Source: Ruegeria atlantica (lineage in GTDB: Bacteria; Pseudomonadota; Alphaproteobacteria; Rhodobacterales; Rhodobacteraceae). Taken from it: 64,000 nucleotides of DNA. The translations under genes were made by a program, and so were the position numbers. Shown here in pieces: positions 8,478 through 16,859 of this stretch (position 1 is its first letter; the number at the start of each line of letters is the position of its first letter). Below the pieces are notes generated by a model, which worked only from the letters and a program-made list of their open reading frames with translations, ran no database searches and was not told where the DNA came from. The stretch is taken from NCBI RefSeq assembly GCF_013033965.1, contig NZ_WQFE01000001.1, forward strand, positions 496,001 to 560,000, read 5' to 3'.

Positions 8478-8990
8478 TCAGTCAAACAGCTTGTCGCCTT
8501 CGAAGACGGGCGTACCATCGCGAAGGGATTTGAAATCACGCATAAACGATTGGATCAGGCGCCAGATCATCAGCGCAAACCCGGTGGGTACCGCCATCAG
8601 GAACCAGACTTTCGACACCCGGAGGCCATCAGTCACCGATCCGAACTTGGCCGAGACGTGAACCGCCTCGTATGACCAATAAAGCGCGACCACAGCGACC
8701 ACGAACATCACCAGATCGCCAAAAATGTACAGTAACGCCTTGGGGCGCGGTCCGAGGTAATGCATGATCACGTCAATTCGGATATGCGCCCGTTCCTTGA
8801 CCGCCGCCGCGGCACCTATCCAAGCCAGATAGATGAACGAATACCGAACAATTTCTTCTCCCCAGATCGAGGAGTAGGCAAAAATCTCGCGCCGCAGAAC
8901 CTCGATGGCCATGGTGATGACCAGCATCACGTAGAACACCAGCAGCAGCCAGCGCTCGGCGTTGCGATCAATGTTTTGGAGTATGGTCAT
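8478..8990 (-). CDS. TRAP transporter small permease (DctQ family)
   Basis: A 170-residue protein with four predicted membrane segments. The DctQ hallmark EEIVRYSFIYLAWIGAAAAV (about residues 45-64) is present. It partners the large permease in the inner membrane. The start at 8990 is separated from the substrate-binding protein gene by 112 bp that contain a strong hairpin (9012-9057), an arrangement expected to give more binding protein than permease. Confidence 0.88.
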   Translation of the reverse strand: MTILQNIDRNAERWLLLVFYVMLVITMAIEVLRREIFAYSSIWGEEIVRYSFIYLAWIGAAAAVKERAHIRIDVIMHYLGPRPKALLYIFGDLVMFVVAVVALYWSYEAVHVSAKFGSVTDGLRVSKVWFLMAVPTGFALMIWRLIQSFMRDFKSLRDGTPVFEGDKLFD

Positions 8991-9011
8991 CGTGTTCCCT
9001 CGGCGACAGAA

Positions 9012-9057
9012 CAGTCAGGCGCAGGCCTTCTGTTTCGGGCCCCTTCTGGCCTGACTG
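9012..9057 (-). promoter_or_regulatory. Intercistronic hairpin between TRAP binding protein and permease genes
   Basis: A perfect 9-bp inverted repeat (CAGTCAGGC/GCCTGACTG) encloses about 28 bases that hold a further GGCC/GGCC pairing. No U-run follows. Such hairpins after binding-protein genes commonly protect the upstream mRNA or cause partial termination. The same layout occurs in the other two transporters in this window. Confidence 0.6.
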
Positions 9058-9102
9058 CTGTTGAGTGATTGCGGACAGCCAAAAGACGTCCGCCGGATTT
9101 GA

Positions 9103-10248
9103 TCAGGCGTCGTGGACGTAATACTTGCCTTGCGTTCCGGCCGCCTCGACCAGTTTCTCGAAGGCGTCCATCGACCCGGCCAGCTCTGTCTTGAACGGAT
9201 CCCAATCGGCGTTTTGATAGCCGCCAACGCTTTCCCATTCAGCCAGTTGATCGGCACTAAGCGAGTGGAACTCCACGCCCGCCTTGTTCAACTCGGCCAT
9301 GGCATAAGCCCGGGCCGAGGGAACCTTGGACAGGTTCTGGTGGCTGGTCATCTCCGAGCCCCACATGATGCCTTCCTGAACGTCCGGCGGCATCGAATTG
9401 AACCATTCAAGGTTGCACGAATAGACCTGACTGTCTGGCACAGCCTGTGTAAAGGTCACGTGGCTGAGGATGTCTTTGAAGCCAAACACATAAAGCGCCC
9501 CCACGGACGGATCGAGTGCATCCGCAACGCCCTGCTTGATCGCTGACGGAGTCTCACCCCATGCAACCGGCGTCGGGTTCGCGCCGACCATTCGGTAATA
9601 TTGCTGTAGCATTTTCGAGCCGGGAACACGGAACTTCACGCCGCTCATGTCCCCGGGGGTGATGATGGCATTACCGCCCTGACGCACGGCAACGACACGC
9701 GGGTCGATCACCACATAGAACAGCGCTTTGAACCCTGCTGCCTCGACTTTCGGGTGAACTTCGTTCTGCCATGTGTCCGAATGAACAAGGTTGGTGAACC
9801 GTTGGTTCGAACCGCACAGATACGGCATGTTGATAAGGTCAACGGTCGACGCGAACGGTGCGAAGTTGGACAGCGAATGCTGCGCCGCCTGAATCGTCCC
9901 GCCCTGCACCTTCTGCACCAAAGCACCACCGGCACCCAGCTGACCACCAGGCGCAAGCTTGACATAAACCTTCCCGTTCGTCGCGTTCTGGATGTTTTCT
10001 TTCAGATCAAGCTGCATGATCGGATAGCTACGAGACGCGCCCAGCACGTAAGCGGTCGCGACCGTCATGACATGATCGGCGGCTTTTTCACGCTCGCTTT
10101 CTTCTTTAGCTGTCTGCGCCACAGCTTCAGACGACCACAGGACGCCTCCGGCACCCGCAACAAGCGCAGCAGTGAATGAACCACTGGCACTGAGCTTCAG
10201 GAAATTGCGACGTTCGACGGACGCCAGTTCATTTCTGTCGTTTTTCAT
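9103..10248 (-). CDS. TRAP transporter substrate-binding protein (DctP family) with Tat signal, probable DHPS binding
   Basis: A 381-residue periplasmic protein. The N-terminus carries a twin-arginine signal (VERRNFLKLSASG, about residues 12-24) followed by a hydrophobic stretch and cleavage near AVAQTA, so it is exported folded. DctP features include VKLAPGGQLGAGGALVQKVQ and the ligand-binding Arg region GVKFRVPGSKMLQQYYRMVG. It is encoded just after a 61-residue membrane protein and upstream of the permeases. Substrate is inferred from the operon. Confidence 0.85.
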   Translation of the reverse strand: MKNDRNELASVERRNFLKLSASGSFTAALVAGAGGVLWSSEAVAQTAKEESEREKAADHVMTVATAYVLGASRSYPIMQLDLKENIQNATNGKVYVKLAPGGQLGAGGALVQKVQGGTIQAAQHSLSNFAPFASTVDLINMPYLCGSNQRFTNLVHSDTWQNEVHPKVEAAGFKALFYVVIDPRVVAVRQGGNAIITPGDMSGVKFRVPGSKMLQQYYRMVGANPTPVAWGETPSAIKQGVADALDPSVGALYVFGFKDILSHVTFTQAVPDSQVYSCNLEWFNSMPPDVQEGIMWGSEMTSHQNLSKVPSARAYAMAELNKAGVEFHSLSADQLAEWESVGGYQNADWDPFKTELAGSMDAFEKLVEAAGTQGKYYVHDA

Positions 10249-10272
10249 TTAGTGCCCTCCCAAGCAAAAAAT

Positions 10273-10458
10273 TCAGCCGTCACTTTCTGCGTCGCGAGCG
10301 GCTTCCTTTTTCAGAATTGCGACAACGAACAGGATCGACGCCGCGAACAGAACCAACATCTCTCCGACATCACCAAGAAAGGCGCTGTTTGCAAAAGCTC
10401 CCAACGCCACGTTCGCAAAGTAGATGGCAAACACGATTGTGGACGCAGCCAGAAACAT
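10273..10458 (-). CDS. Small two-helix membrane protein, first gene of the DHPS operon
   Basis: A 61-residue protein with two hydrophobic segments (LAASTIVFAIYFANVALG and LVLFAASILFVVAIL) and a charged tail KKEAARDAESDG. GGGAG is placed upstream of the ATG. It lies between the LacI operators and the binding protein gene, so it is the first translated frame of the operon. I do not recognise the family. A role as an accessory subunit of the TRAP system is a guess based only on position. Confidence 0.7.
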   Translation of the reverse strand: MFLAASTIVFAIYFANVALGAFANSAFLGDVGEMLVLFAASILFVVAILKKEAARDAESDG

Positions 10459-10494
10459 CTCTTGGACTCCCTTTAGATTCGGTCCGGCGTCATT

Positions 10495-10529
10495 TGTAAG
10501 CGCTTACATGCAAAATGCAAGCGCTTACA
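10495..10529. promoter_or_regulatory. Tandem LacI-family operators in the divergent DHPS promoter
   Basis: Two copies of a LacI-type palindrome: the perfect TGTAAGCGCTTACA at 10495-10508 and the one-mismatch copy TGCAAGCGCTTACA at 10516-10529. The centres are 21 bp apart, two helical turns, so two dimers would bind the same DNA face. On the minus strand TTGCAT and TACAAA with a 16-bp spacer form a plausible promoter overlapped by both sites, which predicts repression of the DHPS operon. Confidence 0.85.
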
Positions 10530-10595
10530 TAATTGCTTTCCTCTGACGAAAGTTGAGTTTAGACTTATAGGCAAAAGCAAATTGCGAGTTTGGGA

Positions 10596-11621
10596 ATGGC
10601 AAAACCTCGGTCGGCGCCGACGTTGGATGATGTGGCCAAAATGGCGGGTGTTTCGACCGCGACGGTGTCTCGTTGCCTCAACAATCCGGACCGCGTTGTC
10701 GACGCGACGCGCAAACGCGTCCTGTCCGCAGTTGATACGTTGGGCTATACACCAAACTTCGCAGCACGGGTCATGGCCGCCAAACGGTCGTTCACCATCG
10801 GGGCTATCATTCCGACGATGGAAAACGCGATCTTCGCGCGCGGTCTTCAGGCCTTTCAGGAAGAATTGCACCAGCGCGGTTATACATTGCTGGTTTCAAG
10901 TTCAGCCTACAAACCGGAAATCGAAGAAGAGCAAATCCGAACCCTGATTGCGCGTGGGGCCGATGGTTTGTTGCTGATCGGGCATGACCGCGATCCTAAA
11001 ATCTACGATTTTCTGGCCCAGCGGGAAATCCCGGCTTTGGTCGCATGGTCCTATTTGTCGGATTCTCATTTGCCTTCAATCGGATTTGACAACCGCGCGG
11101 CGATGTTCGACCTCGCCGATCACGTCATTGGGCTGGGGCATTCTAAGCTCGGAGTGATCTCGGGCCACGTCGATGGCAATGATCGTGCCCGTCTCAGGGT
11201 TCAGGGCATTCGGGATGCGATCTCAGGCCGCGGGCTTGAGGCCAGCAATCTGAGTCTTATCGAAACGCCCTATGAGATTGAAAACGGTGCCAAGGCCTTC
11301 CGCAAACTGATGAGTGCCGACACGCCGCCAACTGCTATTTTGTGTGGCAATGACGTGCTGGCCGCGGGTGCCTTACGGCAGGCACAAGAGATGGGTCTGG
11401 ACGTGCCCGGCGATGTATCGATCACAGGCTTCGACGATATCGAACTGGCCCGGATCGTTTCCCCGGCCCTGACAACCGTTCACGTCCCGCATCGGGAAAT
11501 GGGGCGTAAAGCGGCCCTGCAACTGGTCGAGATGGTCGAGAACCAGACCGCCGGGGCAGGCGAACAACTGGCGACGCGAATAGTCAATCGACCCTCGCTT
11601 GGCAGGCCTGCGTCGGGCTAG
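10596..11621 (+). CDS. LacI-family transcriptional regulator of the DHPS operon
   Basis: A 341-residue repressor. The N-terminal helix-turn-helix PTLDDVAKMAGVSTATVSRC is followed by the hinge PNFAARVMAA and a periplasmic-binding-protein-like effector domain (GADGLLLIGHD, ILCGNDVLAAGALRQAQEMG, ITGFDDIELAR). It is divergent from the DHPS operon, and the tandem TGTAAGCGCTTACA operators lie in between. The inducer is unknown; DHPS or a catabolite is the obvious candidate. Start ATG 10596 was chosen over TTG 10590. The last 4 bp overlap the convergent LysR gene. Confidence 0.9.
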   Translation: MAKPRSAPTLDDVAKMAGVSTATVSRCLNNPDRVVDATRKRVLSAVDTLGYTPNFAARVMAAKRSFTIGAIIPTMENAIFARGLQAFQEELHQRGYTLLVSSSAYKPEIEEEQIRTLIARGADGLLLIGHDRDPKIYDFLAQREIPALVAWSYLSDSHLPSIGFDNRAAMFDLADHVIGLGHSKLGVISGHVDGNDRARLRVQGIRDAISGRGLEASNLSLIETPYEIENGAKAFRKLMSADTPPTAILCGNDVLAAGALRQAQEMGLDVPGDVSITGFDDIELARIVSPALTTVHVPHREMGRKAALQLVEMVENQTAGAGEQLATRIVNRPSLGRPASG

Positions 11622-12589
11622 GCCGCCTCGCCTTCCATTGTACGGAAGTCATCCTTCAACCAAGGATGCTTGGCGCACATCGGTCGCGTAAAATGCTGTC
11701 GGATCAGCTTCACCATAACTTTCTGGATCAGTTCCGAGGTCGTCACAGGGTATACCTCAGTGGTAAACAGCGACACGGTTCGCACGAAGTTTCTGCCGGG
11801 GAACGGCATCGCCTTGACGCTGTTGTGAAAACGCTGAGTGCGATGAAAACAGGCCGCCGTTGTGATCGCCCAACCGCTGCCCTGGGCCACCAAGCCGATG
11901 ATTGACTGGTTGCACTCCAGTTCGAACCTGTTTGGCAGGCTGAACTTGCTGCGTGCCAATTGAATCTCGATCTGTTTCCCGATCACGTAGTCCCGGGAAT
12001 ACCGCAGCAAGGGCAGATCCGCGTCCGGGTGGAACAACTCTTCTGGTGACCCTTCAAAACTGTTGGGCAGCACGACCAGAAACGGGTCTCGCATCAACGG
12101 GTATTCGATCAATCCTTCGGTTCGTCCCGGTGGCCGGGTGGCCACGCCAACATCCAGTTTGTGTTCCTGCAGCTTGGCGAGAATTTCGTGGCTGGGGCGC
12201 GTATAGTGACGGAAATTGCAGCGCGGCAAAGCTTGCGCCAAAAACCGAACCATATCGGGCGCGATCTGGTTGTCGAAATCGTCAATCAGCGCCAATCGCA
12301 AATCGGTCGCGTGCTGCCAATTGCCCGTTCGGATTTCTGCTTCGCCCCGCTTTAGAACCGTCAAACCGTCGCGGACATAACGCGCAAACACTTCGCCCGC
12401 GGGTGTCAGCCCCATTGGCCTGCGCCCATGGTCGACCAACTCAATACCCAGCGCGCCTTCCAAACTGCGCAGGTGGTTCGAAACTGTACTGATCGATAGG
12501 CCAGTTTCGGACGCGACCTGTTGGATCGATCCGGATTTGGCAATCAATTGGAAGATTTCCAACCATCTCAGGCTTAACGATTTTGACAT
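11618..12589 (-). CDS. LysR-family transcriptional regulator
   Basis: A 323-residue LTTR with an N-terminal winged helix-turn-helix (LIAKSGSIQQVASETGLSIS then TVSNHLRSLEGALGI) and a substrate-binding domain of the PBP2 fold. Seventeen bases upstream of its ATG is the perfect inverted repeat TTTCGA-N5-TCGAAA with LTTR spacing (T-N11-A), which suggests autoregulation. The same repeat occurs upstream of the betaine ABC transporter at 22.7 kb, and a related CGAAA-N6-TTTCG lies between the neighbouring FAD-demethylase and mttB genes, so this protein is the likely regulator of the N-methyl-compound genes. Confidence 0.85.
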   Translation of the reverse strand: MSKSLSLRWLEIFQLIAKSGSIQQVASETGLSISTVSNHLRSLEGALGIELVDHGRRPMGLTPAGEVFARYVRDGLTVLKRGEAEIRTGNWQHATDLRLALIDDFDNQIAPDMVRFLAQALPRCNFRHYTRPSHEILAKLQEHKLDVGVATRPPGRTEGLIEYPLMRDPFLVVLPNSFEGSPEELFHPDADLPLLRYSRDYVIGKQIEIQLARSKFSLPNRFELECNQSIIGLVAQGSGWAITTAACFHRTQRFHNSVKAMPFPGRNFVRTVSLFTTEVYPVTTSELIQKVMVKLIRQHFTRPMCAKHPWLKDDFRTMEGEAA

Positions 12590-12605
12590 GGGTGCCGGTC
12601 ATTGT

Positions 12606-12622
12606 TTCGATTTGTTCGAAAC
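12606..12622. promoter_or_regulatory. Candidate LysR binding site upstream of the first LysR gene
   Basis: TTTCGA TTTGT TCGAAA, extended by one pair to GTTTCGA...TCGAAAC. The identical arms with the same 5-bp spacer recur at 22716-22732. Confidence 0.6.
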
Positions 12623-12678
12623 TAGCCAATCAAAGATTTTGCTTTACGGCAATGCTGAAAGTGGCTTCGAGTTCGGGC

Positions 12679-15114
12679 TTACCTCTTCATCCGGTCAAAG
12701 TCTGGGTCATATGGGCATGGTGGAATGACCGTTGCGCGCACACGCTGACCGCAACTGTCCAGATCCATTACGCTACCAATATCCGCGAAGGAGGGATCAA
12801 CAAATGCATGTGCCAGGTTCATCCCGGTGCGGTGTCCCCATTCGCCCGACGTGACGGTTCCGACCACCTGATCCCCCTGCATCAAGGACGCTCCGGGATG
12901 TGCAGGACCGGAGGTTGAGGAGACCTGGAGAACAACGAGATTTTTGCGAGGCCCCTCTGATTGCCGTTTCAAAATCGCATCGCGCCCAACAAAATCGCCT
13001 TTATTCAATCTGACGAACCTGTCCAATCCAGTTTCAAACGGGTCAAACTCGGTGATCAGGTCTGCTTTCCAATGAAGGAAACTTTTCTCCATTCGCATCG
13101 ACTCAACAGCCCGCGCCCCGAACAGTTTCAAACCGTGCGCCTCGCCCGCCTGCCGCAACGCGAGGTAAGCCGCGTAGAGCGAGGCGTTGGGCACGTGGAT
13201 CTCATAGGCAAGTTCACCGGAAAAGCTGAGCTTCATGACCGTGGCGGGAGCGATGCCGACAAAGCACTCGCGCACATTGAGCCATGGGAAAGCCTCAGCC
13301 GACCAATCCCTGCGCGCGCAGGCCGATAGGACATCTCGCGCCTTCGGGCCAGCCAGGACCAAAATGGTCTGGTCGTTTGTCAGGCTGCGCAGATGAACGT
13401 CTTCATCGCCTTGCATGTGCTGACGCAGCCAAGCCATGTCATGGAATTCGCTTGCGGCGGCAGAGCCATACCAGACGCGCGCCGGTCCCCGATCACTGGC
13501 TGGTAGATTGGCGACCGTCGCCTCGGCCTTGACCATACCGTGATGGTTCAGCAGATAGCCCAGTCCAACACGCCCTTCGCGCCGGGTGACGAGACCGCAG
13601 AACATCCGATCAAGGAACGTATAACGATCCGCGCCGGTGATCTCGATCCGGTTGAACCCATTCACCTCGGCCAATCCGACACCCGTTTGCACATTCCGGA
13701 CCTCTGCGGCGATCACGTCAAAGGTTTCGTCAAAACCGAAACGATGGGTCGGTTTGAACTCGGGCGAGGGTTTGATGTAATCCACCCTCTCCCACCCATT
13801 GACCACAGTGAACTCGGCCCCTTCGGACGCCAAAACCGGCGTCAGAGGCGTAGTTTTGGCGGGGCGGCCTGCGGGGCGATGTTCATGCGGAAAGTGGAAC
13901 CGGAATTCGTTTTGATAGTCTTCGATGGCTTTGAGAGCGGTCAATTCCACATTGGCGTGGCCTGTAAATCTTCGGGGGTCGAGGCACCACGTATCGAAAC
14001 ATGCCTCACCATGCACGATCTGTTGAGCCAACAGCCACCCGTGCCCGCCCCCTTCGCCCAGCCCTGCGCGCAAACCGATGATGCAAAACGCGTTGCGTTT
14101 GCCCGGAATCGGTCCCACCAGTGGTGCCCCGTCGATTGTGTAGGTGATCGGCCCGTTGACCACCGTGTGAATGCCAACCTCCATCAGCGCGGGCATCCGC
14201 GCGAATGCGCCTTCCAGCACGTCCGTCACGCGCTCCAGATCGTCTGGGCAAAGGGCGTTCACAAAGTTCGGATCAATCCCATCCATGCCCCAGGTCTTGC
14301 AGTCCTGTTCATAAAACCCGAGCAACAGCCCGTTCTTTTCTTGCCGACAGTAATAATCACTGATCGGACAGCGCAGCAGCGGCATCCGGTGACCCGCATC
14401 ACGGATCGCTTGAATCTCCTCGGTCAGAAAATACTGGTGCTCCATTGACGACACCGGATGATGGACGCCCATCATGGCGCCGACTTCGTTGACGCGATAT
14501 CCGCAGGCGTTGACCACGATGTCGCAATCGATGTCACCATGCTCGGTCTGCACAGTCCAGGTGTCGTCACTGTGCTGCACCAGCCCCGTCACTGGCGTGT
14601 TGCGATAAACCTCTGCCCCCGCTTTGCGCGCCCTGCGCGCCAAAGCCTGACACAGCTGAGCGGGGTCAATATCTCCGTCCAGCGGATCCCACAGCCCGCC
14701 GACCAGGTTGTCGGTCGAAATCAAAGGGTGGCGGCGGGCGCATTCGTCCGCGTCGATCACCTCGAAATGCACATCCATACCCCGCGCCATGGATGCGAAG
14801 TGGCGATAGCCCTGCATCTGGCCTTCAGTATTGGCCAGACGTATCCCGCCATCTCCGTGGTGGTAGTTGATCGGATAATCCGGATCGTCAGCCAGTTCCT
14901 TGTACAGCCGGATCGAATGGGACTTCAGGCCCACCATCGTCTGGTTCATGCCAAAGTTCGTCACTTGCGCAGCCGAATGCCAGGTCGTGCCGGAGGTCAG
15001 TTCGTTCCTCTCGACCAGCACCACGTCGGTCCACCCCTCTTGCGTCAAGTGATAGAGGGTAGAACATCCGGCGATGCCGCCGCCGATCACAACGACTTTG
15101 GTGCGCGATTTCAT
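12679..15114 (-). CDS. FAD-dependent oxidoreductase fused to GcvT (dimethylglycine/sarcosine dehydrogenase type)
   Basis: An 811-residue protein. N-terminal DAO domain: FAD motif VVVIGGGIAGCSTLYHLT at residues 7-24, and SGTTWHSAAQV with the Trp-His where related enzymes attach FAD covalently. C-terminal glycine-cleavage T-protein domains (from about residue 460) would take the formaldehyde unit onto tetrahydrofolate. The size matches dimethylglycine dehydrogenase. Role: oxidative N-demethylation of a methylated amine. It is divergent from the mttB-type gene across a 184-bp promoter region. The ATG at 15114 was used because the fold starts there; the longer open frame has no family support. 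The exact substrate is unknown. Confidence 0.85.
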   Translation of the reverse strand: MKSRTKVVVIGGGIAGCSTLYHLTQEGWTDVVLVERNELTSGTTWHSAAQVTNFGMNQTMVGLKSHSIRLYKELADDPDYPINYHHGDGGIRLANTEGQMQGYRHFASMARGMDVHFEVIDADECARRHPLISTDNLVGGLWDPLDGDIDPAQLCQALARRARKAGAEVYRNTPVTGLVQHSDDTWTVQTEHGDIDCDIVVNACGYRVNEVGAMMGVHHPVSSMEHQYFLTEEIQAIRDAGHRMPLLRCPISDYYCRQEKNGLLLGFYEQDCKTWGMDGIDPNFVNALCPDDLERVTDVLEGAFARMPALMEVGIHTVVNGPITYTIDGAPLVGPIPGKRNAFCIIGLRAGLGEGGGHGWLLAQQIVHGEACFDTWCLDPRRFTGHANVELTALKAIEDYQNEFRFHFPHEHRPAGRPAKTTPLTPVLASEGAEFTVVNGWERVDYIKPSPEFKPTHRFGFDETFDVIAAEVRNVQTGVGLAEVNGFNRIEITGADRYTFLDRMFCGLVTRREGRVGLGYLLNHHGMVKAEATVANLPASDRGPARVWYGSAAASEFHDMAWLRQHMQGDEDVHLRSLTNDQTILVLAGPKARDVLSACARRDWSAEAFPWLNVRECFVGIAPATVMKLSFSGELAYEIHVPNASLYAAYLALRQAGEAHGLKLFGARAVESMRMEKSFLHWKADLITEFDPFETGLDRFVRLNKGDFVGRDAILKRQSEGPRKNLVVLQVSSTSGPAHPGASLMQGDQVVGTVTSGEWGHRTGMNLAHAFVDPSFADIGSVMDLDSCGQRVRATVIPPCPYDPDFDRMKR

Positions 15115-15197
15115 TGGCTTTGCTCCGTTAGGTCCCGACCAAGTCTTGCGAAGGAATAGGTGTGGGCGACAACTGTCCTGATGTGGGTGCAAGAAAA

Positions 15198-15214
15198 TCG
15201 AAACTGCGATTTCG
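15198..15214. promoter_or_regulatory. Candidate LysR site in the divergent demethylase/mttB promoter
   Basis: TCGAAA CTGCGA TTTCG: inverted CGAAA/TTTCG half-sites related to, but differently spaced from, the TTTCGA-N5-TCGAAA sites at 12606 and 22716. Weaker than those two. Confidence 0.35.
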
Positions 15215-15298
15215 GATTCTGAAAACCGCAATTCGCCTTTGATGCCGGGATGTTCCGACCTTTACGGTGCAGGCAAGCGAAGAAGGGGATTGAACCGG

Positions 15299-16819
15299 AT
15301 GTCATCAGAAGGGGTCAAACGCAGCGGCCGAAAAGCGCGCCATGCCCAGCGTGCAGCCAAACCGGTCGTCGACCCCTGCCCGCCCGGCCAGAAGGGCGGC
15401 GCTTACAAACCTCTGAGCCAACGTGAGATCGAACAGATATACGACACCGCGCTGCGGCTGTTGGAGCATCTGGGCATGGGAAACGTGCCAGACAGACTAG
15501 CGGCAGACCTTAAGGCCGCAGGTGCGCAGGACGGCCAACAAGAGCGGTTGCTGTTCCCGCGTGAAATGGTTCGGCGCGCAATCGATACAGCCCCCAAAAG
15601 TTTCGTGTTCCATGGCCGGGACGAAAACCGCTCGATCACGGTTGGCGGCGACCGCGTGTATTTCGGCACCGGCGGTGCGGCCGTTCAAACTCTGGACATC
15701 GACAGCGGTTTCTATCGCCCCTCTACGCTGGAGGACCTGCACGACTTCACCCGTTTGCAGGACACGCTGGCCAATGTCAGCTGGTTCACCCGATGCTGCG
15801 TGGCAACGGATGTGCCTGATGTGTTCGATCTGGACGTCAACACCGCCTATGCGCTGGTGCGCAATACGACCAAACCGGTGGCAACATCGTTTACTCTGGC
15901 TGAACATGTCGGCCCCATTGTCGAGATGCTGGATATCGTCGCCGGAGGGCCGGGTGAATTCGCCAAACGCCCTTTTCTGAAAGCTCACATAAGCCCGGTG
16001 ATATCGCCGTTGCGCTACGGGGAGGATGCGGTTGACGTTGTCTATGAATGCGTCGCCCACAACATTCCCATGTCGTGCATCACAGCGGCGCAGGCGGGTG
16101 CCACGGCCCCCGCAACTTTGGCCGGTTTTTTGGCACAATCGCTGGCCGAGACACTGGCGAGCCTTGTCATGGTCCACGCGATCAGGCCCGGCTTTCCGAT
16201 GGTGTTTTCCAATTGGCCCTTCATCGTGGACCTCAGAACCGGATCCTTTGCCGGTGGCAGCGGAGAGACGGCTGTTCTGAATGCCGCTTCGGCACAGATC
16301 ACGAACTGGCTGGGCCTGCCCTCGGGCGTGGCCGCATCGATGACCGATGCAAAGGCCATCGACGCACAATACGGTGTTGAAAAAGGCATGACCTCGCTTG
16401 CGGCAGCATTGGCCGGGGGAAACCTGATCTATGAAAGCTCGGGTATGACCGCGTCGCTACTGGGGGCAAGCTTCGAGGGGTTTGTGCTGGACAACGAAAT
16501 GCACTCGCACACTTATCGCGCGCTGCGCGGGATTGAGGTGACCGAGGAAAATCTGGGCTTCGACGCCATCTGCCAATCCGTTTTGGGGGACGGGCATTTC
16601 CTGGGAAGCGCACAGACCTATGCGGCAATGGAACGGGATTACTATTATCCTGAACTCGCCGACCGTCAGGAACCTCGGACTTGGCAGGAAGATGGCGCCC
16701 GAGACGCCTGGTCATCCGCCCGCGACCACGCCAAAGAGGTTTTGGCCAGCCATCACCCGCAATACTTGACTCCAGAACAGGATGCTGAAATTCGCAAACG
16801 TTTCCGTATTCTGATCTAA
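15299..16819 (+). CDS. MttB-family (trimethylamine/betaine:corrinoid) methyltransferase homologue, non-pyrrolysine
   Basis: A 506-residue TIM-barrel protein of the trimethylamine methyltransferase superfamily, with a charged N-terminus (KRSGRKARHAQRAAK), ISPLRYGEDAVDVV, and GLPSGVAASMTDAKAIDAQYG. The frame is uninterrupted, so no amber-encoded pyrrolysine is used; non-Pyl members demethylate quaternary amines such as glycine betaine or proline betaine. It forms a plus-strand pair with the ureohydrolase 40 bp downstream and is divergent from the FAD/GcvT demethylase. AAGGGG precedes the ATG at 15299. No corrinoid protein gene is visible nearby, so the methyl acceptor is uncertain. Confidence 0.82.
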   Translation: MSSEGVKRSGRKARHAQRAAKPVVDPCPPGQKGGAYKPLSQREIEQIYDTALRLLEHLGMGNVPDRLAADLKAAGAQDGQQERLLFPREMVRRAIDTAPKSFVFHGRDENRSITVGGDRVYFGTGGAAVQTLDIDSGFYRPSTLEDLHDFTRLQDTLANVSWFTRCCVATDVPDVFDLDVNTAYALVRNTTKPVATSFTLAEHVGPIVEMLDIVAGGPGEFAKRPFLKAHISPVISPLRYGEDAVDVVYECVAHNIPMSCITAAQAGATAPATLAGFLAQSLAETLASLVMVHAIRPGFPMVFSNWPFIVDLRTGSFAGGSGETAVLNAASAQITNWLGLPSGVAASMTDAKAIDAQYGVEKGMTSLAAALAGGNLIYESSGMTASLLGASFEGFVLDNEMHSHTYRALRGIEVTEENLGFDAICQSVLGDGHFLGSAQTYAAMERDYYYPELADRQEPRTWQEDGARDAWSSARDHAKEVLASHHPQYLTPEQDAEIRKRFRILI

Positions 16820-16859
16820 GCCGTTAGGGTCAGTCGGGAATTCATCAAAGGACGAGCCT

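Noticed and set aside
15299-16819. Pyrrolysine-dependent trimethylamine methyltransferase
   Set aside because: The frame has no internal amber codon and no Pyl genes are visible.
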